Numbered from the stretch's first letter, positions 29,080-38,714 are shown. The stretch is 64,000 nt of DNA from Psychrobacter immobilis (GCF_904846285.1 NZ_CAJHAD010000001.1:372001-436000), one strand, 5' to 3'. The notes: a model not told the origin generated them from the sequence alone. A program made the numbers and translations.

Positions 29080-29164
29080 AAAAAAGCGAGAAGACATCAT
29101 CGATGAAAAGGTACAGGATTCACTAAGGGGTGAATAAGTAACTTACATCATGTCCGCTCGCTTT
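29080..29164 (-). promoter_or_regulatory. Possible attenuator in the carA leader
   Basis: On the minus strand AAGCGAG-CG-GACAT pairs with ATGTC-TT-CTCGCTT and runs directly into TTTTTT; an inner hairpin TTCAC-GTGAA lies in the loop. The structure begins about ten bases after the start site implied by the TATAAT box at 29181-29186 and lies more than 130 nt before the carA start codon. A terminator in this place fits attenuation. Competing structures were not worked out. Confidence 0.5.
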
Positions 29165-29180
29165 GGCACAGATTTTGCGC

Positions 29181-29186
29181 ATTATA
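29181..29186 (-). promoter_or_regulatory. carA: Likely carA -10 box
   Basis: TATAAT on the minus strand, preceded by a poor -35 region. It is the best promoter element in the 545-bp gap 28948-29492. The rest of the gap holds the attenuator candidate and a palindromic repeat (29336-29405). Confidence 0.5.
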
Positions 29187-29335
29187 CTAGAGTTTTGCGT
29201 TAAGGGCTAGCACCTTCTCTCGTCTGTTATTTTTCGATCTATATTTAGCGCCATTTTAAGATAAGGACACGTCTTAAGACCAATCAGATGAGACAGTATA
29301 GTCAGTTCAAAATAAAAGCGATATGTTATAGCTAT

Positions 29336-29405
29336 GTGCGACTGGTATAAATTTTCCTTGCTTGCTGTTATCACAGAGGCTACGAAAAATTCATCCCAGT
29401 CGCAC
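29336..29405. repeat. Dispersed palindromic element, copy 2
   Basis: GTGCGACTGG at the left end and CCAGTCGCAC at the right are perfect inverted repeats and the similarity continues inwards (TATAAATTTTC against GAAAAATTCAT). The internal TTTTCCTTGCTTGCTGT is identical to that of copy 1. It lies between carA and the PAP2 gene. Confidence 0.85.
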
Positions 29406-29492
29406 TGTATCGATTTTAGAGTAATTCTACTATAGCGTTGCTGTCACTTTATTAAATCAGACACGTTTTTAAATAAGCCAAATAACTGACTG

Positions 29493-30041
29493 TTAAAAAT
29501 TATAATGTACCGATAAGCCATAATAGTCGGGTGATAAATTGGTGGCGATATGCAATTGGTCGTCATAATAGCTTTTGGTTAAATACATACTGCTGGCAAT
29601 ACCTAAGGCAGCGCCCGCCAGAACGTCAGTCACATCATGCTCATCGGCCTCAACGCGGCTATATGCCACAAATCCTGCACCAATATAAGCAGGAATGCTA
29701 TATTCTAAACCATAGCGTTTATGAATAAAGCTGGCACCCTGAAATGCCACTGAAGTATGACCAGAAGGGAAGGAGTCCTCATCACGACCGTTGGGGCGCT
29801 CTTTATCTATCACTGACTTTAGCACTTGTGTCGCAGCAAGGTTGGTCGCAAATGAATAGTAAAATTGCTGACGACCCTCTTTATCATCCATATAATAAGT
29901 GCTACCGTAAGCAGCAGCTGGAATGGCAAAGGCCAGCACATCGCCTACCTTACTAGTAGTGCTACTGTCAGCGTGGGCAGGGATGGCAGCCATCAAGCTG
30001 GTCGATAATAAAATGATAGGGGCGTATTTTTTGCTGATCAT
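29493..30041 (-). CDS. PAP2 family phosphatase, secreted or periplasmic
   Basis: 182 residues from the ATG at 30041 (a GTG one codon earlier is equally open; AGGA is upstream). A signal peptide ends near AHADSS. The acid-phosphatase signature is complete: KSVIDKERP, PSGHTS and SRVEADEHDVTD, containing the lysine, arginine, histidines and aspartate of the catalytic site. These enzymes remove phosphate from lipids or small phosphoesters. The protein is short with few membrane segments, so it is probably periplasmic rather than an integral undecaprenyl pyrophosphate phosphatase. Substrate unknown. Confidence 0.88.
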   Translation of the reverse strand: MISKKYAPIILLSTSLMAAIPAHADSSTTSKVGDVLAFAIPAAAYGSTYYMDDKEGRQQFYYSFATNLAATQVLKSVIDKERPNGRDEDSFPSGHTSVAFQGASFIHKRYGLEYSIPAYIGAGFVAYSRVEADEHDVTDVLAGAALGIASSMYLTKSYYDDQLHIATNLSPDYYGLSVHYNF

Positions 30042-30280
30042 CACTGCGATCCTAAAAAGGGTTGGTGAGCGTTGATTGCCTCTATAAAATTCTATAGTTA
30101 CTTTATAGGGATAAATGGCATACGGCTTTATTCTAAATTCTCATTGCTCTATTGATTGGCGGCAGCATTATACTATAAAGTTTTTATCTTTCTTTACAAC
30201 TATCATGCTTTAAGTCACATTTATTTGTGGCACGCTTTTTACCATATATATACTTGTATAAAAATAACTACTAAGGATGG

Positions 30281-30820
30281 ATGATGATTTATCAATATTT
30301 AGACAAAACGCCAGAGTTTGCAGTCCCATTTAATGGTTGGGTTGCTGATACTGCACGGGTGATAGGCGATGTGTATTTGGGTCATAAGGCCAACGTCTGG
30401 TTTGGGGCGGTGATTCGCGGTGACAACGAGCGTATTCATATCGGTGATTATAGTAACGTGCAAGAAAACAGCGTCATTCATACCGATGCAGGGATTGAGG
30501 TTAAAATCGGCGATTACGTCACCATTGGCCATTTAGCGATGCTGCATGGCTGCGAAGTTGGTGATAATAGCTTGATTGGTATTGGCGCGGTGGTATTGAA
30601 TAATGCCAAAATCGGTAAAAACTGTATCATTGGTGCCAAAGCTTTAGTCACCGAAGGTAAAGAGATTCCGGATAATTCGCTGGTGATGGGCGCGCCGGCA
30701 AAAGTGGTCAAAACCTTGAGCGATGAGCAGGCGGCAATGTTAAAACTATCAGCGCTGCACTATAGCGAACGTTGTCAGAAATTTAAAACCGGCCTAACAG
30801 AAATAGCGATGCCTGATTAA
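30281..30820 (+). CDS. Gamma carbonic anhydrase family protein
   Basis: 179 residues. ATG at 30281 or 30284, both close to AAGGATGG. The chain is a left-handed beta-helix built from hexapeptide repeats ([46 protein letters not shown]). Three zinc-ligand histidines are present in VIHTD, IGHLA and MLHGC. YrdA/CaiE-like members often lack measurable carbonic anhydrase activity, so the reaction remains uncertain. Stands alone with a weak terminator-like hairpin after it. Confidence 0.92.
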   Translation: MMIYQYLDKTPEFAVPFNGWVADTARVIGDVYLGHKANVWFGAVIRGDNERIHIGDYSNVQENSVIHTDAGIEVKIGDYVTIGHLAMLHGCEVGDNSLIGIGAVVLNNAKIGKNCIIGAKALVTEGKEIPDNSLVMGAPAKVVKTLSDEQAAMLKLSALHYSERCQKFKTGLTEIAMPD

Positions 30821-30862
30821 TTGCTATAGATGTTAGAACAATAGGAGTCAGAGCAATTTTAT

Positions 30863-30900
30863 AAAAAAGAGGATGGTTTTATAGTAACCCATTCTCTTTA
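30863..30900. terminator. Weak bidirectional terminator
   Basis: AAAGAGGATGG pairs imperfectly with CCCATTCTCTTT over an 11-nt loop between two convergent genes. A-rich and T-rich flanks are short. Confidence 0.4.
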
Positions 30901-30957
30901 TAGATGTTAAATTATAGCTGTTTTTTTATGTTGTGATGCTTTTTATGCAAACGGTCG

Positions 30958-31404
30958 TTATGCCATTAGCATCATGATAAGCCAAATAATGGCAAAAATG
31001 ATAATGCCAATAATCAGGCCGCGAAAGATATCATGGCGTATAGAGTGGTCACTAAGGTAACGATTATTACCCGTCTCGTCGATATTTAAGGCATTGACGC
31101 TTTCAGCACCGGCGCTTTTACCGACGATAAAACCCATTAACGCCCCCAAAACTAACATAAATGGGGTAAATAACCAGAATATCTCGCCATTGCCCATACC
31201 GGCGATTGAGCGAATAACAACGATGGCAAGGTCGATAAGTAAGCCGCCAAAACCATACATCAAGCCATTTAACAGCGCATAAAGCAGACGCTCTAAAGGC
31301 GATTGATAGCTTTTGCCTAACTGCCGTCGCCTGATTTCTCTGATGGAGCGGGCAGGACGTCGCGGTCGGTTGGACAAAGCAGTTTTATCATCAGGCGCTT
31401 TCAT
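30958..31404 (-). CDS. Small membrane protein of unknown function
   Basis: 148 residues from the ATG at 31404; a TTG start at 31428 would add eight residues. The N-terminal 40 residues are rich in arginine (RPRRPARSIREIRRRQLG), followed by two hydrophobic segments (YALLNGLMYGFGGLLIDLAIVVI and FWLFTPFMLVLGALMGFIVG, shortened here) and a third at the very C-terminus (LIIGIIIFAIIWLIMMLM). The positive-inside rule places the N-terminus in the cytoplasm. Family not recognised. Confidence 0.7.
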   Translation of the reverse strand: MKAPDDKTALSNRPRRPARSIREIRRRQLGKSYQSPLERLLYALLNGLMYGFGGLLIDLAIVVIRSIAGMGNGEIFWLFTPFMLVLGALMGFIVGKSAGAESVNALNIDETGNNRYLSDHSIRHDIFRGLIIGIIIFAIIWLIMMLMA

Positions 31405-31601
31405 AAATTTCTCTATTGTTATTATCAAGCAGGCTAAAGATAAGCTAATGAGATATTAAAGTAAACAAGTTAGCATAATTATGTTCGGTAAACAGTAGAC
31501 TTATAGCGCATGATGCAGCACATTTTATATTCAATATTTTTTCTAAAACATTTTATAGTCAAAAAATTATCTCTTTAATAAACAAAAAATAAGGTTCCAT
31601 T

Positions 31602-32303
31602 ATGCAGGCAGCACAAGCAGAACAAGCGTCGAAAGAGTTGGCACTCTTTGATTTAGACCATACGTTACTTGACGTCGATAGCGACTATCTTTGGGGTGAG
31701 TATATCGTCAAGCACAATCTGGTTGACGAAGCCGAGTACCGTACCGCCAATCAAAAGTTTTATCAAGATTATATCGAAGGTACGCTTGATGCGACCGAAT
31801 ACAATGAGTTTGTCGCGCAATTTTTGAGTAGCTTGCCGATGGACAGACTGCATGAGCTACGCGAAGATTATATTAAGACGGAAATCGAGCCGCACATTCG
31901 CCCAAAAGCCATGGAGGCGCTCTGTCATCACGTTGAGCAGGGTCACGACGTAGTGATTATTTCTGCCACCAATGATTTTGTGGTGTCGGCAATTGCTAAG
32001 CGTTTTGGTATTGAAGATAGTAATGTACTATCGACACCACTTGAGATACAAAACGAGCGTTATACCGGTAAATTAACCGATAAGCCCAATTTTAAAGAAG
32101 GTAAAATCTACCATCTAGACAAGTGGCTTAATAAAAAGCAATTAGCGGGTATCATTTTTGATAAAACTTATGCCTATTCAGATTCCAAAAATGACATTCC
32201 ATTACTCGAATGGGCGGATGTGGCTATCTGCGTGTCACCCGATGATGCCCTGCATGCGCACGCGCTGGCCCATCGCTGGGCAGTAGAGGATTGGTCGATT
32301 TAG
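31602..32303 (+). CDS. HAD-IB family phosphatase (SerB/CicA-like)
   Basis: 233 residues. Haloacid dehalogenase motifs are present: nucleophile in LFDLDHTLLD near residue 20, IISATNDF, and YSDSKNDIPLLE near the end. The cap and overall length place it in the HAD-IB group with phosphoserine phosphatase and CicA-type proteins. It would hydrolyse a small phosphomonoester or a lipid phosphate; the substrate cannot be told. It precedes prfB by about 115 bp on the same strand. Confidence 0.88.
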   Translation: MQAAQAEQASKELALFDLDHTLLDVDSDYLWGEYIVKHNLVDEAEYRTANQKFYQDYIEGTLDATEYNEFVAQFLSSLPMDRLHELREDYIKTEIEPHIRPKAMEALCHHVEQGHDVVIISATNDFVVSAIAKRFGIEDSNVLSTPLEIQNERYTGKLTDKPNFKEGKIYHLDKWLNKKQLAGIIFDKTYAYSDSKNDIPLLEWADVAICVSPDDALHAHALAHRWAVEDWSI

Positions 32304-32419
32304 CTGGTCTATAACTATTTAATATAAAGGCAGTATTAATTAGCCAACTATTTAGCATCAATCTCATTTAAAATAGCGTCATATCAGTAAGATATTTATT
32401 TAAAAAGACAGGAAACTTT

Positions 32420-33515
32420 ATGGAAATCAATCCCTATCAAGAGCGTATCAAAGATTTATCTGAGCGTGGACAGGACCTTCGGAGGTATCTTTGACTTCGA
32501 TGGTAAGCAAGAACGCTTAGAGGAAGTCAATTTAGAACTGGAAAACCCCGAGCTATGGAACGATCCAGAGCGCGCGACCAAGATTAATAAAGAAAAAAGC
32601 CAGCTTGATAGCGTCATCGACGTGGTGGTTTCGCTTGAAACGACTTTGGCAGATGCTGCTGCCATGCTTGATTTAGCAGTAGAAGCAGAAGACGAATCCT
32701 TGCTTGCGGATGTGCAAGCAGAGCTCGACAATGCAGAGAAACGCGTTGCTGATTTAGAGTTCCGCCGGATGTTTAGCGGTGAGATGGATCCAAACAATTG
32801 CTACTTGGATATTCAGTCAGGTAGTGGCGGCACCGAAGCGCAAGATTGGGCAGAAATGCTGCTGCGAATGTATACGCGCTGGGCCGAGGCGCATGGCTTT
32901 AAAGTCGAAGTTATCGAAGTATCGTCAGGTAGTGTCGCTGGCATTAAGTCAGCGACGATTGAGATTAAAGGCGATTATGCCTTTGGTTGGTTACGTACCG
33001 AAATTGGCGTGCATCGCTTAGTGCGTAAATCGCCATTTGATAGTAATAATGGTCGTCATACTTCCTTTGCCGCCGTTTTTGTCTCACCTGAAATCGATGA
33101 CAACGTCGAGATTGATATCAATCCAGCCGATTTGCGTATCGATACTTACCGCTCATCAGGCGCGGGTGGTCAGCACGTGAACACCACCGATTCTGCGGTG
33201 CGTATCACCCACGAGCCAAGTGGCGTGGTGGTGACGTGTCAAAACGAGCGCAGCCAACATGGTAACAAAGCGACGGCGATGAAAATGCTCCGTGCCAAGT
33301 TGTATGAGCTTGAGATGCAAAAGCGTATGGAGAGCCAGCAAGCGGTCGAGGATAATAAATCTGATGTCGGTTGGGGCAGTCAAATCCGCTCTTATGTACT
33401 TGATGACTCGCGCATTAAAGACTTGCGTACTGGCGTTGAAACCTTTAATACCGGCGCGGTACTCGATGGTGACCTCGATCAATTTATCGAAGCAAGCTTA
33501 AAAGCGGGATTATAG
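32420..33515 (+). CDS. prfB: Peptide chain release factor 2, with programmed +1 frameshift
   Basis: 364 residues. The gene starts with ATG at 32420 and reads 24 codons to CTT, then meets TGA at 32492-32494; ribosomes slip +1 and continue at GAC (32493). The slip site CTTTGAC is preceded by an internal Shine-Dalgarno-like GGAGG, as in the classical RF2 autoregulation. The frame after it is continuous to 33515. Functional motifs are present: the stop-codon recognition tripeptide in RKSPFDS and the GGQ peptidyl-tRNA hydrolysis motif in [11 protein letters not shown]2 recognises UGA and UAA. When RF2 is scarce the shift rate rises, so the gene controls itself. Confidence 0.97.
32480..32495 (+). 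promoter_or_regulatory. prfB: RF2 recoding site
   Basis: CGGAGGTATCTTTGAC contains the SD-like GGAGG, the slippery CTT and the in-frame UGA followed by C, a weak termination context. This is the conserved programmed frameshift. Confidence 0.95.
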
Positions 33516-33565
33516 AGGTTTTTAATAGCCTTATTTAAAAACATTAAAAGTAGTATATTGGAAAT

Positions 33566-33639
33566 GCGATTTAATAAAGATAAACGAGCGACTTTGAGAG
33601 TTTACGAACAACCGAGCCGAGTGTTCTTTATTAAATTGC
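33566..33639. repeat. Palindromic element of a second type
   Basis: GCGATTTAATAAAGA and TCTTTATTAAATTGC are 15-bp inverted repeats (one mismatch) 44 bp apart. The interior is GC-richer and unrelated to copies 1-3 of the other element. It lies between prfB and ppnP; no second copy was found in this window. Confidence 0.6.
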
Positions 33640-33734
33640 TATGTTGTTATAGATAGACTATTGATTCTATTTAATCACCACTCAAACTTTTTAATCACTA
33701 ATCAAACTTTAAACGGAACGACTTAAGGAAAATT

Positions 33735-34019
33735 ATGCCAAGCGTTAATAACTATTTTGATAATAAAGTGACTTCTATTGCTTTTCAAACGGCAACCAAG
33801 CCCGCTACCGTCGGCGTGATGGAAATTGGCGAGTATGAGTTTGGTACTAGCGAATTTGAAACCATGAGCGTAGTCAGTGGAGCATTGACGGTAAAACTGC
33901 CAGAAAGTGATGAGTGGCAAACCTTTAATGCGGGCGAGCAATTTACCGTTGAAGCCAATCAAAAATTTGGTGTTAAAGTAGAAGTGGAAAGTGCTTATTT
34001 ATGTACTTATGGTCAATAA
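33735..34019 (+). CDS. ppnP: Pyrimidine/purine nucleoside phosphorylase
   Basis: 94 residues, the normal size of this cupin-fold family (formerly DUF1255). Family motifs are VTSIAFQT at the start, [14 protein letters not shown], and [15 protein letters not shown] in the barrel. The E. coli homologue splits nucleosides into base and ribose-1-phosphate with broad specificity. AAGGAA precedes the ATG. A bidirectional terminator follows. Confidence 0.92.
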   Translation: MPSVNNYFDNKVTSIAFQTATKPATVGVMEIGEYEFGTSEFETMSVVSGALTVKLPESDEWQTFNAGEQFTVEANQKFGVKVEVESAYLCTYGQ

Positions 34020-34045
34020 TCGTTTTTAGTTTAGATTTGTGTCGT

Positions 34046-34082
34046 AAAAAAACGCCAAGTGGTTAACGCTTGGCGTTTTTTT
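34046..34082. terminator. Bidirectional intrinsic terminator
   Basis: AAAAACGCCAAG pairs with CTTGGCGTTTTT over a 9-nt loop with seven T's on the right. It is shared by convergent ppnP and the GNAT gene. Confidence 0.9.
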
Positions 34083-34109
34083 ATAGCTGTGTTTTTATTT
34101 GAGTTTGAG

Positions 34110-34577
34110 TCACAAATTTTTGCGATATTGCACCATGTCCGCTTGAGTAGCGATTACATTATAGAGTTTGCGCGCCGTCGCATTGCCTTCTTGCGTCGTC
34201 CAATAAACACGGTTGCAGTTTTTGTTATTGGCAAATTCATACACCTGTTCGATCAGTGCGCGTCCAACGCCTTGCCCGCGAACCGCTTCACTAACGTATA
34301 AATCTTCTAAGTAACAACATTCTGCGGTATTCCATGTATTTGGATGTAGCACCACATGCGTGATACCTACTAGTATGTCGTTCTGCCAAGCGCCAAATCC
34401 ATAAATCGGTATATCGTCATCAAGCAGGTTGCGCCATGTCTTTTCTGTAGTGCTTAGTGGCAGACGAGTTTCATAAAAGGTTAAATAACTTTGCCACAAT
34501 TTTAACCAAGCGTCGTAATCCGCTTTAGACAATGGAGCTATAAATAACGGGGCTATTTTTATCGAAGTATTTTTCAT
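34110..34577 (-). CDS. GNAT family N-acetyltransferase
   Basis: 155 residues. The acetyl-CoA binding motif is in YVSEAVRGQGVGRALIEQ near residue 95, followed by NCNRVYWTTQEGNATARKLY. Proteins of this layout acetylate small amines, antibiotics or protein N-termini; specificity cannot be read from the sequence. It ends at the shared terminator with ppnP. Confidence 0.88.
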   Translation of the reverse strand: MKNTSIKIAPLFIAPLSKADYDAWLKLWQSYLTFYETRLPLSTTEKTWRNLLDDDIPIYGFGAWQNDILVGITHVVLHPNTWNTAECCYLEDLYVSEAVRGQGVGRALIEQVYEFANNKNCNRVYWTTQEGNATARKLYNVIATQADMVQYRKNL

Positions 34578-34756
34578 TATATTTATTTGACTTAAGTTGT
34601 GGGGTTCAGCGAATTATGGCTTAAAATCTCATCGTTTAGAACCTTTTGAAGGAGTGCTTTTACACATCGATTACACTTTGCTTGTGGCAAACAAACAGCA
34701 AAAATAGCCGCAATTCATTATGCTAAAACGACTATTTGATTAATTGAGTATGTATT

Positions 34757-35890
34757 ATGGCGAAGCTAGATGACCAAACAACCACGCAAGATGTGCGCCA
34801 TGATTATGAACATTTGGCGCGCTTGGCCAACTTACGTTACGTCAGCGATGATGAGCCAGGGTTTACGCGTAGGCGTTGGGGCCGCGGCTTTACTTATAAA
34901 GACGCCACCGGCAAAACGGTCAAAGACAAAGCGTTGCGCCAGCGTTTTGATGCGCTAGTGATACCGCCGATGTGGTCAGAGGTTTGGATATGCCAAGATG
35001 ATAAAGGGCATCTGCAATCGACAGGCCGCGATGATAAAGCACGCAAGCAGTACTTGTATCATCCTGAATGGGACCGCGTCCGTGATCAAGCTAAGTTTAA
35101 TGCCATGATAGGTTTTGCTCAGGCGTTGCCAAACTTACGTGCGCAAGTAGAAAAAGATTTAGAAGCGCAGTCGTTATCACGCGCCAATGTACTTGCCGCC
35201 GTGGTTAAATTGCTGGAAACCACATTAATTCGTATCGGTAATAGCCGCTATGCGAAGATGAATAAAAGCTATGGCTTAAGCACTTTACGCAGCAAACACG
35301 TCAGCGAAACGGATAATGGTTTGGCGTTTGATTTTGTGGGTAAAAGTGCTAAAGCGCATCATATCGAACTGCAAGACGAACGTTTAATTGAGATTGTGCA
35401 AGCCTGTTCGGAGTTGCCGGGTTATCAGGTTTTTAAATATTTAGATGATAATGGTAATAAGCAAGTTGTCGATAGTAGCGATATCAATGACTATCTACGG
35501 TCGCATACTTGCGCTTATGATAATGAGCGCGCGCTGTATAGTGGCGATTTATATAGCGCAAAAGATTTTCGTACATGGATGGCGAGTGTCCTTGCTGCCA
35601 GTTATTTATACGATGAGCTGCAGACTGCTGATGGCAGCGCAATATTAGCCAGTGATTCTAACAGCAATGAGCGTCAGCAACTGGTCACGAATATGGTTAA
35701 AGCGGTGGCAGAAGAGCTTGGCAATACGCCTGCTGTCTGCCGCGCATCTTATATCAATCCCGTTATTATCAATAAGTTTTTAGCAGGGCAGTTTTTTGAG
35801 CCTTATAAACAAGCACGCCGTGGACGTACCAAGCAATATCAAAGCTGTGAAGAGAAAGCGCTGCTAGGATTTTTAAGTGCCATACAATAA
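34757..35890 (+). CDS. Poxvirus-type DNA topoisomerase IB
   Basis: 377 residues, soluble. The N-terminal domain includes GFTRRRWGRGFTY and PPMWSEVWIC; the catalytic domain carries GNSRYAKMNKSYGLSTLRSKH, then KDFRTWMASVLAA, and the active-site tyrosine in CRASYINPVIINKF. Arginine, lysine, arginine and tyrosine are in the order of type IB enzymes. It nicks one DNA strand, forms a 3'-phosphotyrosine and relaxes supercoils of either sign. Bacterial IB enzymes are scattered among bacteria and not essential. Confidence 0.9.
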   Translation: MAKLDDQTTTQDVRHDYEHLARLANLRYVSDDEPGFTRRRWGRGFTYKDATGKTVKDKALRQRFDALVIPPMWSEVWICQDDKGHLQSTGRDDKARKQYLYHPEWDRVRDQAKFNAMIGFAQALPNLRAQVEKDLEAQSLSRANVLAAVVKLLETTLIRIGNSRYAKMNKSYGLSTLRSKHVSETDNGLAFDFVGKSAKAHHIELQDERLIEIVQACSELPGYQVFKYLDDNGNKQVVDSSDINDYLRSHTCAYDNERALYSGDLYSAKDFRTWMASVLAASYLYDELQTADGSAILASDSNSNERQQLVTNMVKAVAEELGNTPAVCRASYINPVIINKFLAGQFFEPYKQARRGRTKQYQSCEEKALLGFLSAIQ

Positions 35891-36092
35891 ATTTAATGTT
35901 ATCAAAAAATCGTATTAATTATAAAAATGATACGTTATGTATTGAAATAAATATAAAAATGCGTTACTAATAGAGCATACGCACTTTGATATGTGCGAAC
36001 CATAAGAGAAAATAGTTAATACGATACGACTGTTTTACTTCTGATAAAGCACTGATAGCGTCAGTGACTCTCTATTGCTAAAGGATTAGCTT

Positions 36093-37802
36093 ATGAACAC
36101 CTCCTCTTCGAACCATTCATCTGTAAGCTCCGTTAAAGACATTACCCATACACCAATGAGCTACAGCGATTACTATCATAACTTTGATATGAATGCCTTA
36201 TTAACAGAAATATTTGGTGAGCATTTAGACGACCGTTTGAATGCTTATATGGCGTGCTGCGGTCGTCATGTGCGTGATGGTCGCGGTGATAATATTGCAC
36301 TGGTGCATGAAGATACAGCGGGTAATGTGACGCGTATGAGCTTTGCTGAACTGGACAAGGCAAGTGCACAGGTTGCCAATTTATTACTGTCTTATGGCGT
36401 GCAAGCGGGTGACCAAGTAGCAACGATGCTACCGCGTACCCCTGAACTACTCACTATTGTATTAGCCACTTGGCGGATTGGCGCGGTCTATCAACCGCTG
36501 TTTACTGCCTTTGGTTATGATTCGATTAAGTATCGGATGGATAAAGCCAATACTAAAGTTGTTTTTACCAATCAAGAAAATCGTGGCAAGTTTGACGACT
36601 TGGCTAAGCAAACCAAAATGGTGTTGATTGGTAGTAAGGTAGATGCGCAAAGCTGGGGTGATGATAACTATGCACAAATGATGGCGACGCAGCCGCAAGC
36701 TATCGAGCCAGTGTTATTGGATACCGATGCGCCGTTTTTGCAAATGTTTACCTCAGGTACCGTAGGTAAATCAAAAGGCGTCAGCGTGCCATTAAGTGCG
36801 CTATCAGGTTTTTATCTGTATATGCGCTATGCGATTGACTTGCGCGCCGATGATAACTACTGGAATATGGCGGATCCCGGTTGGGCATATGGACTATATT
36901 ACGCGATTACGGGTCCCTTACTGATGGGCGTCGCCACTTATTTTAATGAATCGGGCTTTGATGCTGCCAATACCCGCGACTTTATGGTCCGCCATAAGAT
37001 TAGCAATTTGGCTTCTTCACCAACGGCATTTCGGATGATGAAATCGAGTGGTGTATTTGAAAGTGCTCAAGACGATGCCAATGCCAAGCTATCGTTACGC
37101 TGTGCCAATTCAGCAGGCGAGACCTTGAATACCGAAGTGGTCAACTGGGTTGAAACCTACTTAAACTGTAAAGTTTGTGATCAATATGGGCAGACAGAAA
37201 CAGGCATGACATGTTGCGAGCACCATGCTTTAGAGCATAAATGTCCAGTCGGTTCGATGGGGATGGCGCTACCGGGACATACACTGGTGGTGTTAGATGA
37301 TGATATGAACATCTTGCCTGATGGCGAGCAAGGACAACTGGCAGTGGTGGTCAGTCAATCGCCCGCGTTTTATTTCCGCGGCTATAGCTGGAATGAAAAA
37401 GATGCGTTCACTGATGATTATTATCTGACAGGCGATGTGGTCGAGCGTCATAGCGACGGCAGTTATTGGTTCTCAGGGCGTGATGATGATATTATTATTA
37501 CGGCAGGCTACCGGGTAGGTCCGACCGATGTCGAAAACACCGTGCTTGAGCATGAAGCGGTTGCAGAGTCAGCAGCGGTTGGTGTACCAGATGAGGTGCG
37601 TGGTCATACGATTAAATCTTATGTGGTGCTAAAAGATGGTATCGTTGGGACAGATGAGATTGCCAAAGAGATTCAATACTTGGTACGTAAGCGTTTATCG
37701 ACGCATGCTTATCCGCGTGAGGTTGAATTTGTCGCTGAGTTACCAAAAACGCCAAGTGGTAAAATTCAGCGTTTCTTGCTGCGCAGTTTGTCTGCTGTTT
37801 AA
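36093..37802 (+). CDS. AMP-forming acyl-CoA synthetase
   Basis: 569 residues, with AAAGGATTAGC before the ATG. The adenylate-forming motifs are complete: MFTSGTVGKSKGVSVP (P-loop), QYGQTETGMTCCEHH, SGRDDDIIITAGYRVGP at the hinge, and the catalytic lysine in TPSGKIQRFLLR. It resembles medium-chain or acetyl-CoA-synthetase-like enzymes more than FadD. It would activate a carboxylic acid to the CoA thioester. The SDR gene 86 bp downstream suggests a joint role in fatty or branched-chain acid breakdown. Confidence 0.9.
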   Translation: MNTSSSNHSSVSSVKDITHTPMSYSDYYHNFDMNALLTEIFGEHLDDRLNAYMACCGRHVRDGRGDNIALVHEDTAGNVTRMSFAELDKASAQVANLLLSYGVQAGDQVATMLPRTPELLTIVLATWRIGAVYQPLFTAFGYDSIKYRMDKANTKVVFTNQENRGKFDDLAKQTKMVLIGSKVDAQSWGDDNYAQMMATQPQAIEPVLLDTDAPFLQMFTSGTVGKSKGVSVPLSALSGFYLYMRYAIDLRADDNYWNMADPGWAYGLYYAITGPLLMGVATYFNESGFDAANTRDFMVRHKISNLASSPTAFRMMKSSGVFESAQDDANAKLSLRCANSAGETLNTEVVNWVETYLNCKVCDQYGQTETGMTCCEHHALEHKCPVGSMGMALPGHTLVVLDDDMNILPDGEQGQLAVVVSQSPAFYFRGYSWNEKDAFTDDYYLTGDVVERHSDGSYWFSGRDDDIIITAGYRVGPTDVENTVLEHEAVAESAAVGVPDEVRGHTIKSYVVLKDGIVGTDEIAKEIQYLVRKRLSTHAYPREVEFVAELPKTPSGKIQRFLLRSLSAV

Positions 37803-37888
37803 GCGAATCGAAGTCTTAATAGTAGTTGAAAATAATAAAATAGTGAGTTTATAAAAATAGTAATAAAACATCAATTAAAGGAATAATT

Positions 37889-38668
37889 ATGCAAATTGAA
37901 CAACACAGTTTTTTAGTCACCGGCGGTGCATCAGGTCTGGGTGAATCAGTGGTTCGTGCTATCGTCGCGCAAGGCGGTAAGGTCGTTATTGCTGATTTAA
38001 ACGAATCAACTGGGCAAGCTTTGGTTAATGAGCTAGGTGACAATGTACGCTTTGCACGTTGTGATGTGACCAGTGGTGATGAGGTACAAGCGGCTGTTGA
38101 GTTGGCGGAAAAAGAATTTGGCGGTTTGCAAGGTTCTATTAACTGTGCAGGTATCGCTGTGGTACAAAAGCTGCTTGATCGTGAAAACAATCCAGCGGAC
38201 CTTGATGCTTTTAGCCGCGGCGTTAATATCAACCTCGTTGGCTCTTTTAACGTGGCGCGTTTGGTGGCAGCCAGTATTGCTAAGCGTGTGGCTGCTAGCA
38301 CACCTGCCGAAGTCAATGCTGACAACGGAATTATCATTAATACGGCTTCTATCGCTGCTTTTGATGGGCAAGTAGGACAAGCAAGTTACGCTTCATCTAA
38401 AGCTGGGGTCGTTGGTATGATGTTGCCGCTCGCACGTGAGCTGACTCGTCATGGTATCCGAGTGATGACTATTGCGCCGGGTGTATTTGCAACGCCTATG
38501 ATGCAAAGTCTGCCTGAAAAGGCGCGTGAGCAGCTAGAGGCTGCGGTACCGTATCCTAAGCGTTTGGGTAATCCAAATGAGTTTGCCAAATTGGTCACGC
38601 ACATTATCGATAATGCCTACCTAAATGGTGAAGTGATTCGTTTAGATGGTGCGATTCGCATGGTGTAA
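37889..38668 (+). CDS. SDR family 3-hydroxyacyl-CoA dehydrogenase-like
   Basis: 259 residues. The NAD-binding motif TGGASGLG is at residues 10-17, ADLNES follows beta-2, and the active-site YASSK is near residue 168. The C-terminal VPYPKRLGNPNEFAKLV is characteristic of the 17-beta-HSD10/type II 3-hydroxyacyl-CoA dehydrogenase group. It would oxidise a 3-hydroxyacyl-CoA using NAD+. AAAGGAATAATT precedes its ATG, and it is likely co-transcribed with the acyl-CoA synthetase. Confidence 0.88.
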   Translation: MQIEQHSFLVTGGASGLGESVVRAIVAQGGKVVIADLNESTGQALVNELGDNVRFARCDVTSGDEVQAAVELAEKEFGGLQGSINCAGIAVVQKLLDRENNPADLDAFSRGVNINLVGSFNVARLVAASIAKRVAASTPAEVNADNGIIINTASIAAFDGQVGQASYASSKAGVVGMMLPLARELTRHGIRVMTIAPGVFATPMMQSLPEKAREQLEAAVPYPKRLGNPNEFAKLVTHIIDNAYLNGEVIRLDGAIRMV

Positions 38669-38714
38669 GGTGATTTTAGATTTTGAGTGCAATAACTTTA
38701 AGTTTAATTCATAA

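Noticed and set aside
32420-32495. In-frame TGA near the start of prfB as a frameshift mutation or sequencing error
   Set aside because: The CTTTGAC context with an upstream SD-like GGAGG is the conserved programmed +1 frameshift of RF2, so the gene is intact.
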